64,000 nucleotides of DNA, from positions 62,001-126,000 of the forward strand of contig NZ_AUIH01000008.1 of NCBI RefSeq assembly GCF_000423605.1, read 5' to 3'. The stretch comes from Saccharospirillum impatiens DSM 12546 (lineage in GTDB: Bacteria; Pseudomonadota; Gammaproteobacteria; Pseudomonadales; Natronospirillaceae). A program made the position numbers and the translations under genes. The notes under the pieces were generated by a model. That model saw only the letters and a list, made by a program, of their open reading frames with translations. It was not told the origin of the DNA and did not search any database. This document shows, piece by piece, positions 27,539 through 35,978 of this stretch; the stretch's first letter is position 1, and each line of letters begins with the position of its first letter.

Positions 27539-29155
27539 TTGCCGAAAGCCATATCCTTTTCACTGCCACGCGCCGGCGACATCAACGCCGGCTTGCTGGT
27601 AGCATTGGTCGGCATTCCACAATGCCTTGCCTACGCCATGTTATCGGGGTTGCCCCCAATGTATGGCCTGGTCACGGCTGCCCTACCGGGCATGGTGGCT
27701 GCAGCCTTTGGCCGCAGTGCCCATGTGACCGTCGGCCCAACCAACACCACGGGCCTGATCATTCTCGCCAGCCTGACGCCCTGGGCAGACCAGCCCGACC
27801 AGCTACTCACTGCCATGGCCACACTGGCCGTTCTGGCAGGGCTGTCACGCCTGCTGATCGTTGCTCTGCGCGCCGAGCGTGTCTTCGACTTCGTACCTGA
27901 GGCTGTCATGGTGGGTTTCGCTACCGGTGCCGCCGTCATCATCGCCCTGATGCAATTGGATGAATTCATCGGCACGCCTTTTTCCGAGGTGCGCAATGTT
28001 GTGGATGAACTGGTTCAGCTTTCCAGCCTAAGGCCGCCGGATATTGAATGGGCCGCCGTTGGCCTGTCGGTATTCGCGCTCTCATCGGTCGTGCTCGGCC
28101 GGCGCTTCCTGCCACGCTGGCCGATCCCGTTGATGACCCTGGTGGTCAGCACGGCCCTGGTTATCTGGGCACCCTGGCCTGTGGTGGAACGCTGGATAAC
28201 CCTTGAGGAAACCACGGTCATTACCGATGGCTGGCCGCAACTGGCCACTCACTGGCCCAGCTGGAGCATGGTACAGGCGCTGATCATTCCGGGCTTTGCC
28301 GTCTCCTTTATCGGCTCTCTGGAACTGATCGTTACTCTGCGCAACCGCGCAGAACAACGTTGGCTGAGAGCAGAACTGGGCAGCCAGGGCGTGGCCAACC
28401 TGGTTGGCAGTCTTACCGGCGCATTCCCGGCCAGCACCTCCCTGACCCGATCGGTATTGCTGGACATTGGCGGTGCCGTGACACGCTGGGCACCCTTTAT
28501 CGCTGCTCTGGCGATTTTGCCGATCATACTCTATGGCGCCGATTTGATCCGTGCCATCCCCCAGGCGGTTATCGCGGGCTTACTGATTGCCACAGCCCTG
28601 TCGATGCTGAAACCAGTGCAGATTCGCACCATTTTGCAAGCCAATTCCCAGACCCGAACCCTGTTCATGGTAACTCTGATCAGCACGCTGGTCCTCAATT
28701 TTCACGAGGCCATTCTGCTCGGCGCAGCCCTGGGGCTAGGGATCTTTCTGTTCCAGGCAAGTGTGCCTCTGCTGCGACGCTACGCCGTGGACGAAGACGG
28801 CTGGTTGCGCGACACCATCGAACTGGACAGCCCGCACACCCTGATTCAGATCTCGGGCAGCCTCTATTTTGCCGCTGCACGGCAGTTACCCGAACGGCTC
28901 ATCGCTATGCTGGCACCAAAGACAACGTTGCTGACCATCGACCTGACTCACACTCACCACATTCGCGTAGCTGCCTTGCAGGCATTGCAGCAGTTTGTCG
29001 CACACTGTCAGGCACGAGACATCGACATCCAGATATGTGGCCACACACCAGGCCTGGTTCAGCTCTCCAACACTCTGGGGATTCGCCTGCCCTGGTGTGA
29101 CCGTGTTATGGCGCAGCGTATAAAAGAGCCTGAACCGGAGATGAACGATGACTGA
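27539..29155 (+). CDS. SulP-family transporter with STAS domain
   Basis: Inner-membrane anion carrier of 538 residues starting at a TTG 3 bp after the DUF442 stop. The family opening LLVALVGIPQCLAYAMLSGL, the loop GAFPASTSLTRSVLL and about 11 hydrophobic segments are clear. A short STAS domain follows from about residue 430. Association with a DUF442 protein and a sigma-54 activator suggests export or import of a sulfur oxyanion such as sulfite or sulfate, which is inference. The stop overlaps the next gene by 8 bp. Confidence 0.88.
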   Translation: MPKAISFSLPRAGDINAGLLVALVGIPQCLAYAMLSGLPPMYGLVTAALPGMVAAAFGRSAHVTVGPTNTTGLIILASLTPWADQPDQLLTAMATLAVLAGLSRLLIVALRAERVFDFVPEAVMVGFATGAAVIIALMQLDEFIGTPFSEVRNVVDELVQLSSLRPPDIEWAAVGLSVFALSSVVLGRRFLPRWPIPLMTLVVSTALVIWAPWPVVERWITLEETTVITDGWPQLATHWPSWSMVQALIIPGFAVSFIGSLELIVTLRNRAEQRWLRAELGSQGVANLVGSLTGAFPASTSLTRSVLLDIGGAVTRWAPFIAALAILPIILYGADLIRAIPQAVIAGLLIATALSMLKPVQIRTILQANSQTRTLFMVTLISTLVLNFHEAILLGAALGLGIFLFQASVPLLRRYAVDEDGWLRDTIELDSPHTLIQISGSLYFAAARQLPERLIAMLAPKTTLLTIDLTHTHHIRVAALQALQQFVAHCQARDIDIQICGHTPGLVQLSNTLGIRLPWCDRVMAQRIKEPEPEMNDD

Positions 29156-30107
29156 GCTCTACCGGCCCGATGATCAGCGCCCTCATAACTTTGGCGGTCT
29201 GCTGACAGTTGCCCCCAATATGATCGAATTCATGGCTCAGGCCGAGCGCGTCGCCCGCACCCAGGCGTCCATTCTGGTGCGCGGTCAAACCGGCTCCGGC
29301 AAGGAACTGGTGGCGCGCTACATCCATGATCAGTCGCGCCGGTCCAGCCAGACGTTCAGTGCCATCAACTGCGCCGCTCTGTCGCGTGAACTGATGGCCT
29401 CTGAACTCTTTGGCCACAAGCGCGGCGCCTTTACCGGTGCCACACACGATAGAACCGGCCTGTTTGAGCTGACCGACGGCGGTACCCTCTTTCTGGATGA
29501 AATTGCCGAAATGCCGCTGGATATTCAAGCTGGCCTGTTGCGAGTACTTCAAGACCGGTGTTTCACCCCACTGGGGTCGAGTGAAGTGCTGCATACGGAC
29601 ATTCGAATGGTCAGCGCAACCCACAAATCATTGCGCAAGCTCGCCACTACCGGCGAATTCCGGGAAGACCTGATGTACCGCGTACGGGTCGTGCCCTTGT
29701 ATCTACCACCGTTGAAAAGTCGCATTGGCGACGTCGCCATGCTCAGCTGGCAGTTCATTCACAGCCTGAATCAGGAAAACGAGCGGCACATCGACAGTAT
29801 CACGGCCCAGGCCTTCGACGCCTTGCTGGCCTACCCATGGCCGGGCAATATTCGCGAACTGATCAATGTGATCACCTATGCGCATGCCATTGGTGAAGGC
29901 CCGACCATTCACTTGCAGGACTTGCCACCGGAATTGCGCGGCGAAGCCCCGCCGGATGAATCGGACATCAGCCTCGAACATAGCGAGCGCGACCAGATTC
30001 TCGCCCTGATGCAACAGCACAAGGGCCATAAACAGGTGGTCGCCGACGCCATGGGCATTTCCCGCGCTACACTCTGGCGGAAAATGAAATCCTTGCAGCT
30101 TATGTAA
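29148..30107 (+). CDS. Sigma-54-dependent activator without an N-terminal sensor domain
   Basis: A 319-residue enhancer-binding protein consisting of the AAA+ domain almost from the start. It has Walker A GQTGSGKE (46-53), GAFTGA (93-98), Walker [11 protein letters not shown] (about 115-124) and a C-terminal helix-turn-helix ([17 protein letters not shown]). No receiver, GAF or cysteine-bearing sensor domain precedes it, as in PspF. Regulation must be by a partner protein or by expression. It is translationally coupled to the SulP gene. The sigma-54 promoters at 33175 and 35898 are plausible targets. Confidence 0.9.
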   Translation: MTELYRPDDQRPHNFGGLLTVAPNMIEFMAQAERVARTQASILVRGQTGSGKELVARYIHDQSRRSSQTFSAINCAALSRELMASELFGHKRGAFTGATHDRTGLFELTDGGTLFLDEIAEMPLDIQAGLLRVLQDRCFTPLGSSEVLHTDIRMVSATHKSLRKLATTGEFREDLMYRVRVVPLYLPPLKSRIGDVAMLSWQFIHSLNQENERHIDSITAQAFDALLAYPWPGNIRELINVITYAHAIGEGPTIHLQDLPPELRGEAPPDESDISLEHSERDQILALMQQHKGHKQVVADAMGISRATLWRKMKSLQLM

Positions 30108-30207
30108 GCCCGTTTGCGAAGAATTTTCGTTCCTGAGCCGCCTTTCCCAACAGTCGCTCCCGGTATTCGGTAAACTATCGTTACATTTTCAGACAACTGC
30201 AGAAAGA

Positions 30208-31569
30208 ATGTCCCCCGATCACACCGATCTCTGGTTTCTGCCGCTGGGTGGCTGCGGCGAAATAGGAATGAACCTCAATTTGTACGGCCACGACGACCAG
30301 TGGTTGATGATCGATTGCGGGGTCACCTTTGCCGACCCCGGTCAGGCCCATCAACCCCATGTGCAAATGCCCGACCCCGGTTTCATTGCCGAACGCGCCG
30401 ATCACCTGGCTGGCATTGTTATTACCCACGCCCATGAAGACCACCTGGGTGCCTTGCCCTATCTGTGGCGTCGCTTCAAAGGTCGGGTCTATACCACTGC
30501 GTTTACCGCTGAGGTGCTGCGCCGCAAGTTGATCGAGTTCAACCTGGCCGGGCAAATTTCAATCGACGTAGTCAAACCCGGCGACCGGCGTCAGATCGGC
30601 CCTTTTAACGTCGAATGGCTCAACATTACCCATTCCATACCGGAGCCTCAGGCGCTGATGATCCGCACACCGGTCGGCAGCGTTTTCCATACCGCCGACT
30701 GGAAACTCGACCCGGGTCCCGTCATAGGACCGCCCATTGCGCCCAAGACGTTTCAGGCACTGGCCGAGGAATCGCCTTCCGCCATGGTGTGTGATTCAAC
30801 CAACGCACTGGTGGCGGGCCATTCGGTCTCTGAATCAGAGTTGATACCGGGGTTACGCAAGATCATCGAAAACGCGAAAGGCCGGGTTGTCGTCAGTTGT
30901 TTTGCCAGCAATGTCGCGCGCCTGGTGACCCTGATGCAAGCTGCCGACCAGACCGGTCGCCGGGTTGCCCTGCTCGGTCGTTCCCTGAAAAACATGGTGT
31001 CAGCGGCTAAGGCAACGGGTTACTGGGACACCAAACACCGGTTTATCGATCCCTTTGACCTCGGCTTCTTCCCGCGCGAACATTTCATGGCCATTGCCAC
31101 TGGTAGTCAGGGTGAGCCGCGCGCAGCGCTGTCAAGGCTCGCGCGGGACACTCACCCGGACCTGACGCTCGAAGCCGGTGATACCGTCGTGTTCAGTGCG
31201 CGCATCATTCCTGGCAATGAATTGCTGGTTGAATCGCTGATCAAAGCCCTGAAAGCTCGCGATATACAGGTCATTACGGCCGAAGAAGCCGGCTTGCCGA
31301 TTCACGCCTCCGGCCACCCGGCAGCGGATGAACTGACGCAGATGTATCAGTGGGTGAAACCCGAGCTGGCCATCCCCGTCCACGGTGAAAAAGCGCACAT
31401 GGCGGCCAATGCCAAACTGGCACGCGGTGCCGGGGTTACCCGGCAATTGACCGGTGAAAACGGCGACTTGTTTTACATCAAACCGGTCGTAGGGATTCGT
31501 CGTAAAGCAGCCATGACGGGTCGGTTGGGCTGGGACCGGGATGCATTAATCCCGGTTGCGACAGAATAA
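30208..31569 (+). CDS. RNase J-like MBL/beta-CASP hydrolase
   Basis: Metallo-beta-lactamase/beta-CASP protein of 453 residues close to ribonuclease J. It has the N-terminal GGCGEIGMN and the Zn motif THAHEDHLGALPYLW. Further motifs are HSIPEPQAL, HTADWKLDPGP and, near the C terminus, PVHGEKAHM. RNase J proper is about 550 residues with an extra C-terminal domain that is missing here. RNA nuclease activity is likely from the motifs but not certain. Confidence 0.85.
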   Translation: MSPDHTDLWFLPLGGCGEIGMNLNLYGHDDQWLMIDCGVTFADPGQAHQPHVQMPDPGFIAERADHLAGIVITHAHEDHLGALPYLWRRFKGRVYTTAFTAEVLRRKLIEFNLAGQISIDVVKPGDRRQIGPFNVEWLNITHSIPEPQALMIRTPVGSVFHTADWKLDPGPVIGPPIAPKTFQALAEESPSAMVCDSTNALVAGHSVSESELIPGLRKIIENAKGRVVVSCFASNVARLVTLMQAADQTGRRVALLGRSLKNMVSAAKATGYWDTKHRFIDPFDLGFFPREHFMAIATGSQGEPRAALSRLARDTHPDLTLEAGDTVVFSARIIPGNELLVESLIKALKARDIQVITAEEAGLPIHASGHPAADELTQMYQWVKPELAIPVHGEKAHMAANAKLARGAGVTRQLTGENGDLFYIKPVVGIRRKAAMTGRLGWDRDALIPVATE

Positions 31570-31573
31570 CCGT

Positions 31574-32014
31574 CTACTGCCCTTGTAGCTCAGCGATACG
31601 CGCCAGCAACTGCGCATCGGGTTCGACCTTGGCATTGGTGTTGTAATCAAGCAATACGATTCGACCACTGCCTTCGGTTGTCAGTGCCTGTTGGGTCTGG
31701 CTGAAAATACCGTAGTGCTGAATAAAACCAAAGCGCTGAATCTCACCGATGCGTGCCCCGACCCAGAGCCGGTCCGGGTAGTTGACCGGACGCCGGTACT
31801 GGCATTCCGTCGAGGCCAGTATGGGGCCGATGCCCGAACTTTCCTTGCGGCCAAACAACCCACAGGCTTCAAAATAAGCGATGCGGGCGCTTTCGAAATA
31901 GCGGAAATAGGTCACGTTATTAACGTGATTAAAGGCATCCATTTCGCCCCACTGTACCGGCAGTTCCAATCGAACGGGGAAGGCATTCTCAAAGTCTTCC
32001 AGAGTCATCGCCAT
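31574..32014 (-). CDS. Acyl-CoA thioesterase, 4-hydroxybenzoyl-CoA thioesterase-like hotdog fold
   Basis: I place the start at 32014 (RBS AGGA), giving 146 residues. The hotdog signature VQWGEMDAFNHVNNVTYFRY carries the catalytic Asp and the HVNN turn of YbgC/FadM-type thioesterases. It is probably a cytosolic medium/long acyl-CoA thioesterase. It converges with the RNase J-like gene, separated by only 4 bp. Confidence 0.88.
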   Translation of the reverse strand: MAMTLEDFENAFPVRLELPVQWGEMDAFNHVNNVTYFRYFESARIAYFEACGLFGRKESSGIGPILASTECQYRRPVNYPDRLWVGARIGEIQRFGFIQHYGIFSQTQQALTTEGSGRIVLLDYNTNAKVEPDAQLLARIAELQGQ

Positions 32015-32094
32015 GGGTTTTCCTGTTTGAGTCGGTTTGAAGAATCGGCAGTGTGCCCGACTTGCCAAAAGAACAGAAGGCCGTGCCGGTGTAA

Positions 32095-33102
32095 TCAGGA
32101 GCCTGTCGCCTGCTCACCACAAGCGTCGAACAACGCCTGCCAAGCCTCAACCTGTTGACGAATCTGAGTCCGATATCGGTTGTGGTACGCGTTGAGCTCA
32201 TGCTCAAACGCCTGTATCGCCGAATTCCCGATGCCCAGGGTTCCAGTCATTGCACTCAGTGCGTCGTAGCCGGCCAGAAAACGCTGATCAACCCCAACCA
32301 GCCATGGCTGAACCTCCCGGGCAAAAATATTGCCCATCACATTGCGGGCGAAACCGAGCTCCTGCAAGGGTCGTCCCATCGGGCATAACCGGGCGTCTTC
32401 GGCCGCAGCACGCAACATCTGCTCGCTCTGCTCCAGCGCTTCAATTGCCCAGCGCATGGCGGTCAGACTGCGCCCGCCCATTGGGTATTCCGTGATCAGC
32501 TTCATGCTCTGTAGCCACTGAGACTGAGTGACCGGTAATGGCTGTGCGGTATAACCCGCCAGTGCTTGCTGGGCGGCCCGGTAGCCTTCGAAATCGACTT
32601 CATCACCCGCTGCGAAACCGCCACTGCCTCCGGTCCAGTAGCGCTGGTAGTCGGGATTAGCCAGGGTGGCGTTAAACAGATGCTGCGGAAACACGTCAAC
32701 TTTCAGGTCCAGAATGGCGTCCAGTTCGGTGACCAGTTCATTGTCCAGATCAGGCTCGGAGGCCAAACACTGGGGCAATAAGGTCAGTAATCGGCGTTCA
32801 TAGTCGAGACGAATCAGTGGGTCGGCCACGCGACCCAGAATGCTGTTTCGCTCACCCATCAAAGTGAACACTTCGCAGCCGCGCAATGCCCAGGCATCCA
32901 GTACGTCAATGTGCACCTCCGGCGGTGCCTGGCGTAAGGCGCGAGTGGCAGGGTAGGCCGGCAGGTCGATCGGCATTACAGCAGGAATGTCAGCATCCAG
33001 CACCCGACTGACCCGCTTGACGTAATCAGCCAACAAGTCATCGCCCGACTGCGTGCACGCCATCAAAAACACCGCCAGCAATATTGTTGCAAATCGAAAC
33101 AT
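32095..33102 (-). CDS. DUF3080 family lipoprotein
   Basis: The ATG at 33102 begins a lipoprotein signal (MFRFATILLAVFLMACTQSG) with the lipobox LMAC, giving 335 residues; a longer in-frame start would precede the signal with unlikely sequence. The remainder matches the DUF3080 type (DVLDAWALRGCEVFTLMGER). Function unknown, probably periplasmic or outer-membrane anchored. It is divergent from the carbonic-anhydrase-like gene. Confidence 0.8.
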   Translation of the reverse strand: MFRFATILLAVFLMACTQSGDDLLADYVKRVSRVLDADIPAVMPIDLPAYPATRALRQAPPEVHIDVLDAWALRGCEVFTLMGERNSILGRVADPLIRLDYERRLLTLLPQCLASEPDLDNELVTELDAILDLKVDVFPQHLFNATLANPDYQRYWTGGSGGFAAGDEVDFEGYRAAQQALAGYTAQPLPVTQSQWLQSMKLITEYPMGGRSLTAMRWAIEALEQSEQMLRAAAEDARLCPMGRPLQELGFARNVMGNIFAREVQPWLVGVDQRFLAGYDALSAMTGTLGIGNSAIQAFEHELNAYHNRYRTQIRQQVEAWQALFDACGEQATGS

Positions 33103-33154
33103 CTGTCGCAACACACTGAAACAAGCCATCAAACAAAGCCCCATAAAACCCTTA

Positions 33155-33193
33155 TATATCAAACAGTTAAGTGTTGGCACAAGACTTGATATA
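33155..33193. promoter_or_regulatory. Inverted repeat around the 33175 promoter
   Basis: TATATCAA (33155-33162) and TTGATATA (33186-33193) form a perfect 8-bp inverted repeat that brackets the -24 element and overlaps the -12. A protein bound here would control polymerase access. Confidence 0.5.
33175..33190 (+). promoter_or_regulatory. Sigma-54-like promoter of the carbonic-anhydrase-like/SulP operon
   Basis: TGGCACAAGACTTGAT keeps the -24 TGGCAC and the -12 TTG at the right spacing; the invariant C of the -12 GC is an A. It is 77 bp upstream of the 33267 ATG and correctly oriented. Confidence 0.6.
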
Positions 33194-33266
33194 CCTCAGA
33201 CAAGTAACCCTACCGTCAGGGCGGTTCAACGCAGCACTGACCCTACTTTTGTAAGAGGAATCCGCT

Positions 33267-34055
33267 ATGGCACACACACTGGTCTGGATGCCAACCAACG
33301 AAATTTTAAAGAAAGTTCCCTGTACCTGCATTGATGGTCGCACCCAGGGTATTCGCTACAGCGTAGCCGGAGGCAGCTTTGGGCTGTTTCTGCATACCCT
33401 GGCTACAATACAAACTGCAGAGGACCGCTGCCTGTCGCAGGACGATGTGGATCGCTATATGCGACTCTTTGCCAGTGAGGTTGGCCCTGTTTATTTACAC
33501 AGTGACCAGCATACCATTGACCGAATCTTCGCCCGGATGGGGTTGGAAACCGAAACCCGGCTGCGTGACCTGAACGCCAGCCAGCAACGCTCTTTCTGTG
33601 AATTAGCGACTACGTCAGAATTGCAGGGTTGTGGTCATATCAAGCTGATCATGCAGAACCCCATTGACTACCAGATCCCTCCCGCACTGGTTTCACGGGC
33701 TATCAAGGCGTTCTTCCGTCTGTACTTTGGGCAGGTACCAAATGTGATGTTCGATGTGCTGGCAGGTCGTCACCGGGAAGAAAGCGTGCTGTTGCTGGAA
33801 GAACAGTTCAGTAAGAATCTGGACCAGGAATCTGCCCTGCTGCTGGCCGAACCCATGGAACAGGATCGTTTTTTCTGTCATCGGCCTTTAAAGCAGGCGC
33901 TGGCAGAACGCTTTTTGAAAGCCATCGATGCGGCGGGTCTGCCCGGGCTCGACCGCTCAAGCTGGCCTACGCTGATTCAAGCCCATAATCGTGCCGCCGA
34001 AACGACACTTAACGCACTTGCACCCGAACTCAACGTCGACCACATTCGGCTTTAA
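33267..34055 (+). CDS. Candidate zeta-class (CDCA-like) carbonic anhydrase
   Basis: A 262-residue protein without signal peptide. Its motif order recalls the diatom cadmium carbonic anhydrase CDCA: CTCIDGR (C21, D23, R25; compare CVDGR), then an AGGSFG turn (34-39), VYLHSDQH (H78/H82; compare VHGDH), then LQGCGHIKL (C122; compare LGCGFFKL) and AGRHREESVLL (compare HGSHTEKVVYI). Cys-His-Cys would be the metal ligands. The His-to-Cys spacing is about 34 residues longer than I recall for CDCA. It lies 15 bp before a SulP gene, a known partner of carbonic anhydrases. ATG with AAGAGGA. The assignment is by motif memory only. Confidence 0.6.
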   Translation: MAHTLVWMPTNEILKKVPCTCIDGRTQGIRYSVAGGSFGLFLHTLATIQTAEDRCLSQDDVDRYMRLFASEVGPVYLHSDQHTIDRIFARMGLETETRLRDLNASQQRSFCELATTSELQGCGHIKLIMQNPIDYQIPPALVSRAIKAFFRLYFGQVPNVMFDVLAGRHREESVLLLEEQFSKNLDQESALLLAEPMEQDRFFCHRPLKQALAERFLKAIDAAGLPGLDRSSWPTLIQAHNRAAETTLNALAPELNVDHIRL

Positions 34056-34070
34056 CAGGAGCTTCATAAC

Positions 34071-35777
34071 ATGACACAACTTACCTTCAACCGCCGGGTC
34101 GCCCAATGGATTCCGGCTTTAGACTGGATTCGAACCTATCAGCGCGGTCACCTGCGCGGCGATCTGATCGCCGGCATTACCGTGACCATGATGCTGATTC
34201 CCCAGGCCATGTCCTACGCCATGCTGGCCGGATTGCCGCCCTATATCGGCTTGTACGCCTCAGTAATGCCACTGCTGGTGTACGCCCTGTTTGGAACGTC
34301 GCGCCAGCTTGCCGTTGGCCCCGTTGCCATGGTGGCCTTGCTGGTTTCCAGCGGTGTGGGTGTGCTGGCACCCATCGGTTCCGATGAGTACATCGCCATG
34401 GCCATTCTGTTGGCGTTAATGGTGGGTGTCATTCAGTTCTTGATGGGCGCCTTCCGGCTCGGGTTTGTGACCAACTTTATGTCGCACCCCGTCATTTCCG
34501 GCTTTACCAGTGCCGCTGCGCTGATCATTGGCTTTAGCCAACTGAAGCACATTGTTGGTCTGCCACTGCCGCGCACCGAGAACATTGCCGAAACCCTGTG
34601 GTTAACCCTGACCCAGGTGAATGCGATGGACCCGGTCGCTCTGGCAATCGGCGTTGGCGGTATTGTGCTACTGCTGGGCCTCAAGCGCATCAGTTCGCTG
34701 TTACCCGGTGCCATGATCGCCGTCGTCATTGCGACGCTGGCGGTATGGGGGTTCAACCTGAATGAAACCGCCGGTGTCAGCATTGTTGGCCAAGTACCCG
34801 CGGGCTTCCCCGAGTTTTCAATACCCACTCTGAGCTGGACCAGCATCGTTAGCCTGTTGCCAATCGCGCTGACCATTTCCATTGTGGGCTTCATGGAAAG
34901 CATTGCCGTTGCCAAGAAAATTGCGTCTGAAAAGCGGTATGAAATCGACGCCAACAAAGAGCTGGTTGGGCTGGGCCTGGCCAATATCGTCGGGTCAATG
35001 TTCAAAGCCATGCCCGTTACCGGAGGCTTTAGTCGCACCGCGGTCAATCGCAATGCGGGCGCCAATACCGGATTGGCAGCGATCATTACCGCCGTGCTGA
35101 TCGGCATCGCTCTGGTCTTCCTGACGCCTCTTTTCTACTACATCCCGAACGCCATTTTGGCTTCCGTGATCATGGTAGCCGTGTTCGGGTTGATCGACCT
35201 ACACGAGGTAAAGCACCTGTGGAAAGTAAAGCGCGATGACCTGGGCCTGCTGATCTTCACCTTTGCAGCGACCCTGGTGCTCGGGGTCAAATACGGCATC
35301 TTCTTGTCGGTCGGTCTGAGCATGGTCTGGTTCGTGATCAAAACAACCCGACCCCACTACGCCGTTTTGGGCAAGCTGCCAGAAACAGACCAGTACCGTA
35401 ACGTAAAGCGTCATGACCAGGCTGAAAGGACTCCCAATGTGCTCGCTCTGCGCTTCGACGCCCAGTTCTACTACGGCAATGTCAGCTTTCTGAAAGACAC
35501 CGTCAAACGCGAAGAAGCCAGTATGAGCAGTCCTTTGAAAGCTCTGGTCCTGGATGCCAGCGCAGTCAACCAGCTCGATTCGTCAGCCGATACGGCATTG
35601 CATGAACTGCTAAGAGACTACCGTCTGCGTCAGGTCGACCTGTTCTTTGCCCACGTTAAGGGCCCGGTTATGGACGTTATGAAGCGCAGTGGCTTTGCGC
35701 AATCGCTCGGTGAGGATCACTTCTTTCTGACAACAGACGAAGCCATTCAAGCGGCCCGGGATTACGCACAACGCTGA
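34071..35777 (+). CDS. SulP-family transporter with STAS domain, possible bicarbonate carrier
   Basis: Inner-membrane carrier of 568 residues. The opening GITVTMMLIPQAMSYAMLAG, the loop MPVTGGFSRTAVNRNAGANTG and a STAS domain from about residue 440 (DASAVNQLDSSADTALHEL) mark a full-length SulP protein. RBS AGGAGC. It is cotranscribed with the carbonic-anhydrase-like gene, so bicarbonate transport is the simplest reading. The SO-type motif and the sulfur genes downstream leave sulfate or sulfite possible. Confidence 0.9.
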   Translation: MTQLTFNRRVAQWIPALDWIRTYQRGHLRGDLIAGITVTMMLIPQAMSYAMLAGLPPYIGLYASVMPLLVYALFGTSRQLAVGPVAMVALLVSSGVGVLAPIGSDEYIAMAILLALMVGVIQFLMGAFRLGFVTNFMSHPVISGFTSAAALIIGFSQLKHIVGLPLPRTENIAETLWLTLTQVNAMDPVALAIGVGGIVLLLGLKRISSLLPGAMIAVVIATLAVWGFNLNETAGVSIVGQVPAGFPEFSIPTLSWTSIVSLLPIALTISIVGFMESIAVAKKIASEKRYEIDANKELVGLGLANIVGSMFKAMPVTGGFSRTAVNRNAGANTGLAAIITAVLIGIALVFLTPLFYYIPNAILASVIMVAVFGLIDLHEVKHLWKVKRDDLGLLIFTFAATLVLGVKYGIFLSVGLSMVWFVIKTTRPHYAVLGKLPETDQYRNVKRHDQAERTPNVLALRFDAQFYYGNVSFLKDTVKREEASMSSPLKALVLDASAVNQLDSSADTALHELLRDYRLRQVDLFFAHVKGPVMDVMKRSGFAQSLGEDHFFLTTDEAIQAARDYAQR

Positions 35778-35787
35778 TTATGCAAGC

Positions 35788-35813
35788 GCAACGGGCCGTT
35801 GCCGGCCCGTTGC
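35788..35813 (+). terminator. Hairpin after the SulP gene
   Basis: A perfect ten-base stem GCAACGGGCC / GGCCCGTTGC with a six-base loop begins 10 bp after the stop. It lacks a T run. Confidence 0.55.
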
Positions 35814-35897
35814 TACAACTTGAAACAGATGTTGCAACCACTTAATACAGATTTTACTAATATATCCTGAAATGCCCGTATCAAGCGCACTCTAAGT

Positions 35898-35913
35898 TGG
35901 CACAGTACTGGCA
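35898..35913 (+). promoter_or_regulatory. Sigma-54 promoter of the MBL/YeeE operon
   Basis: TGGCACAGTACTGGCA matches the -24 TGGCAC and the -12 GC at exact spacing; only two less conserved positions differ from TGGCACG-N4-TTGCA. It lies 65 bp before the MBL ATG. TTTACTAATA (35853-35862) upstream is shared with the DUF442 promoter region. Confidence 0.8.
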
Positions 35914-35978
35914 ATAGAGATAGCAACACCGGAAACACAACATCCGGAATGCGCCTTACATCGGACTGGAGAATCACC

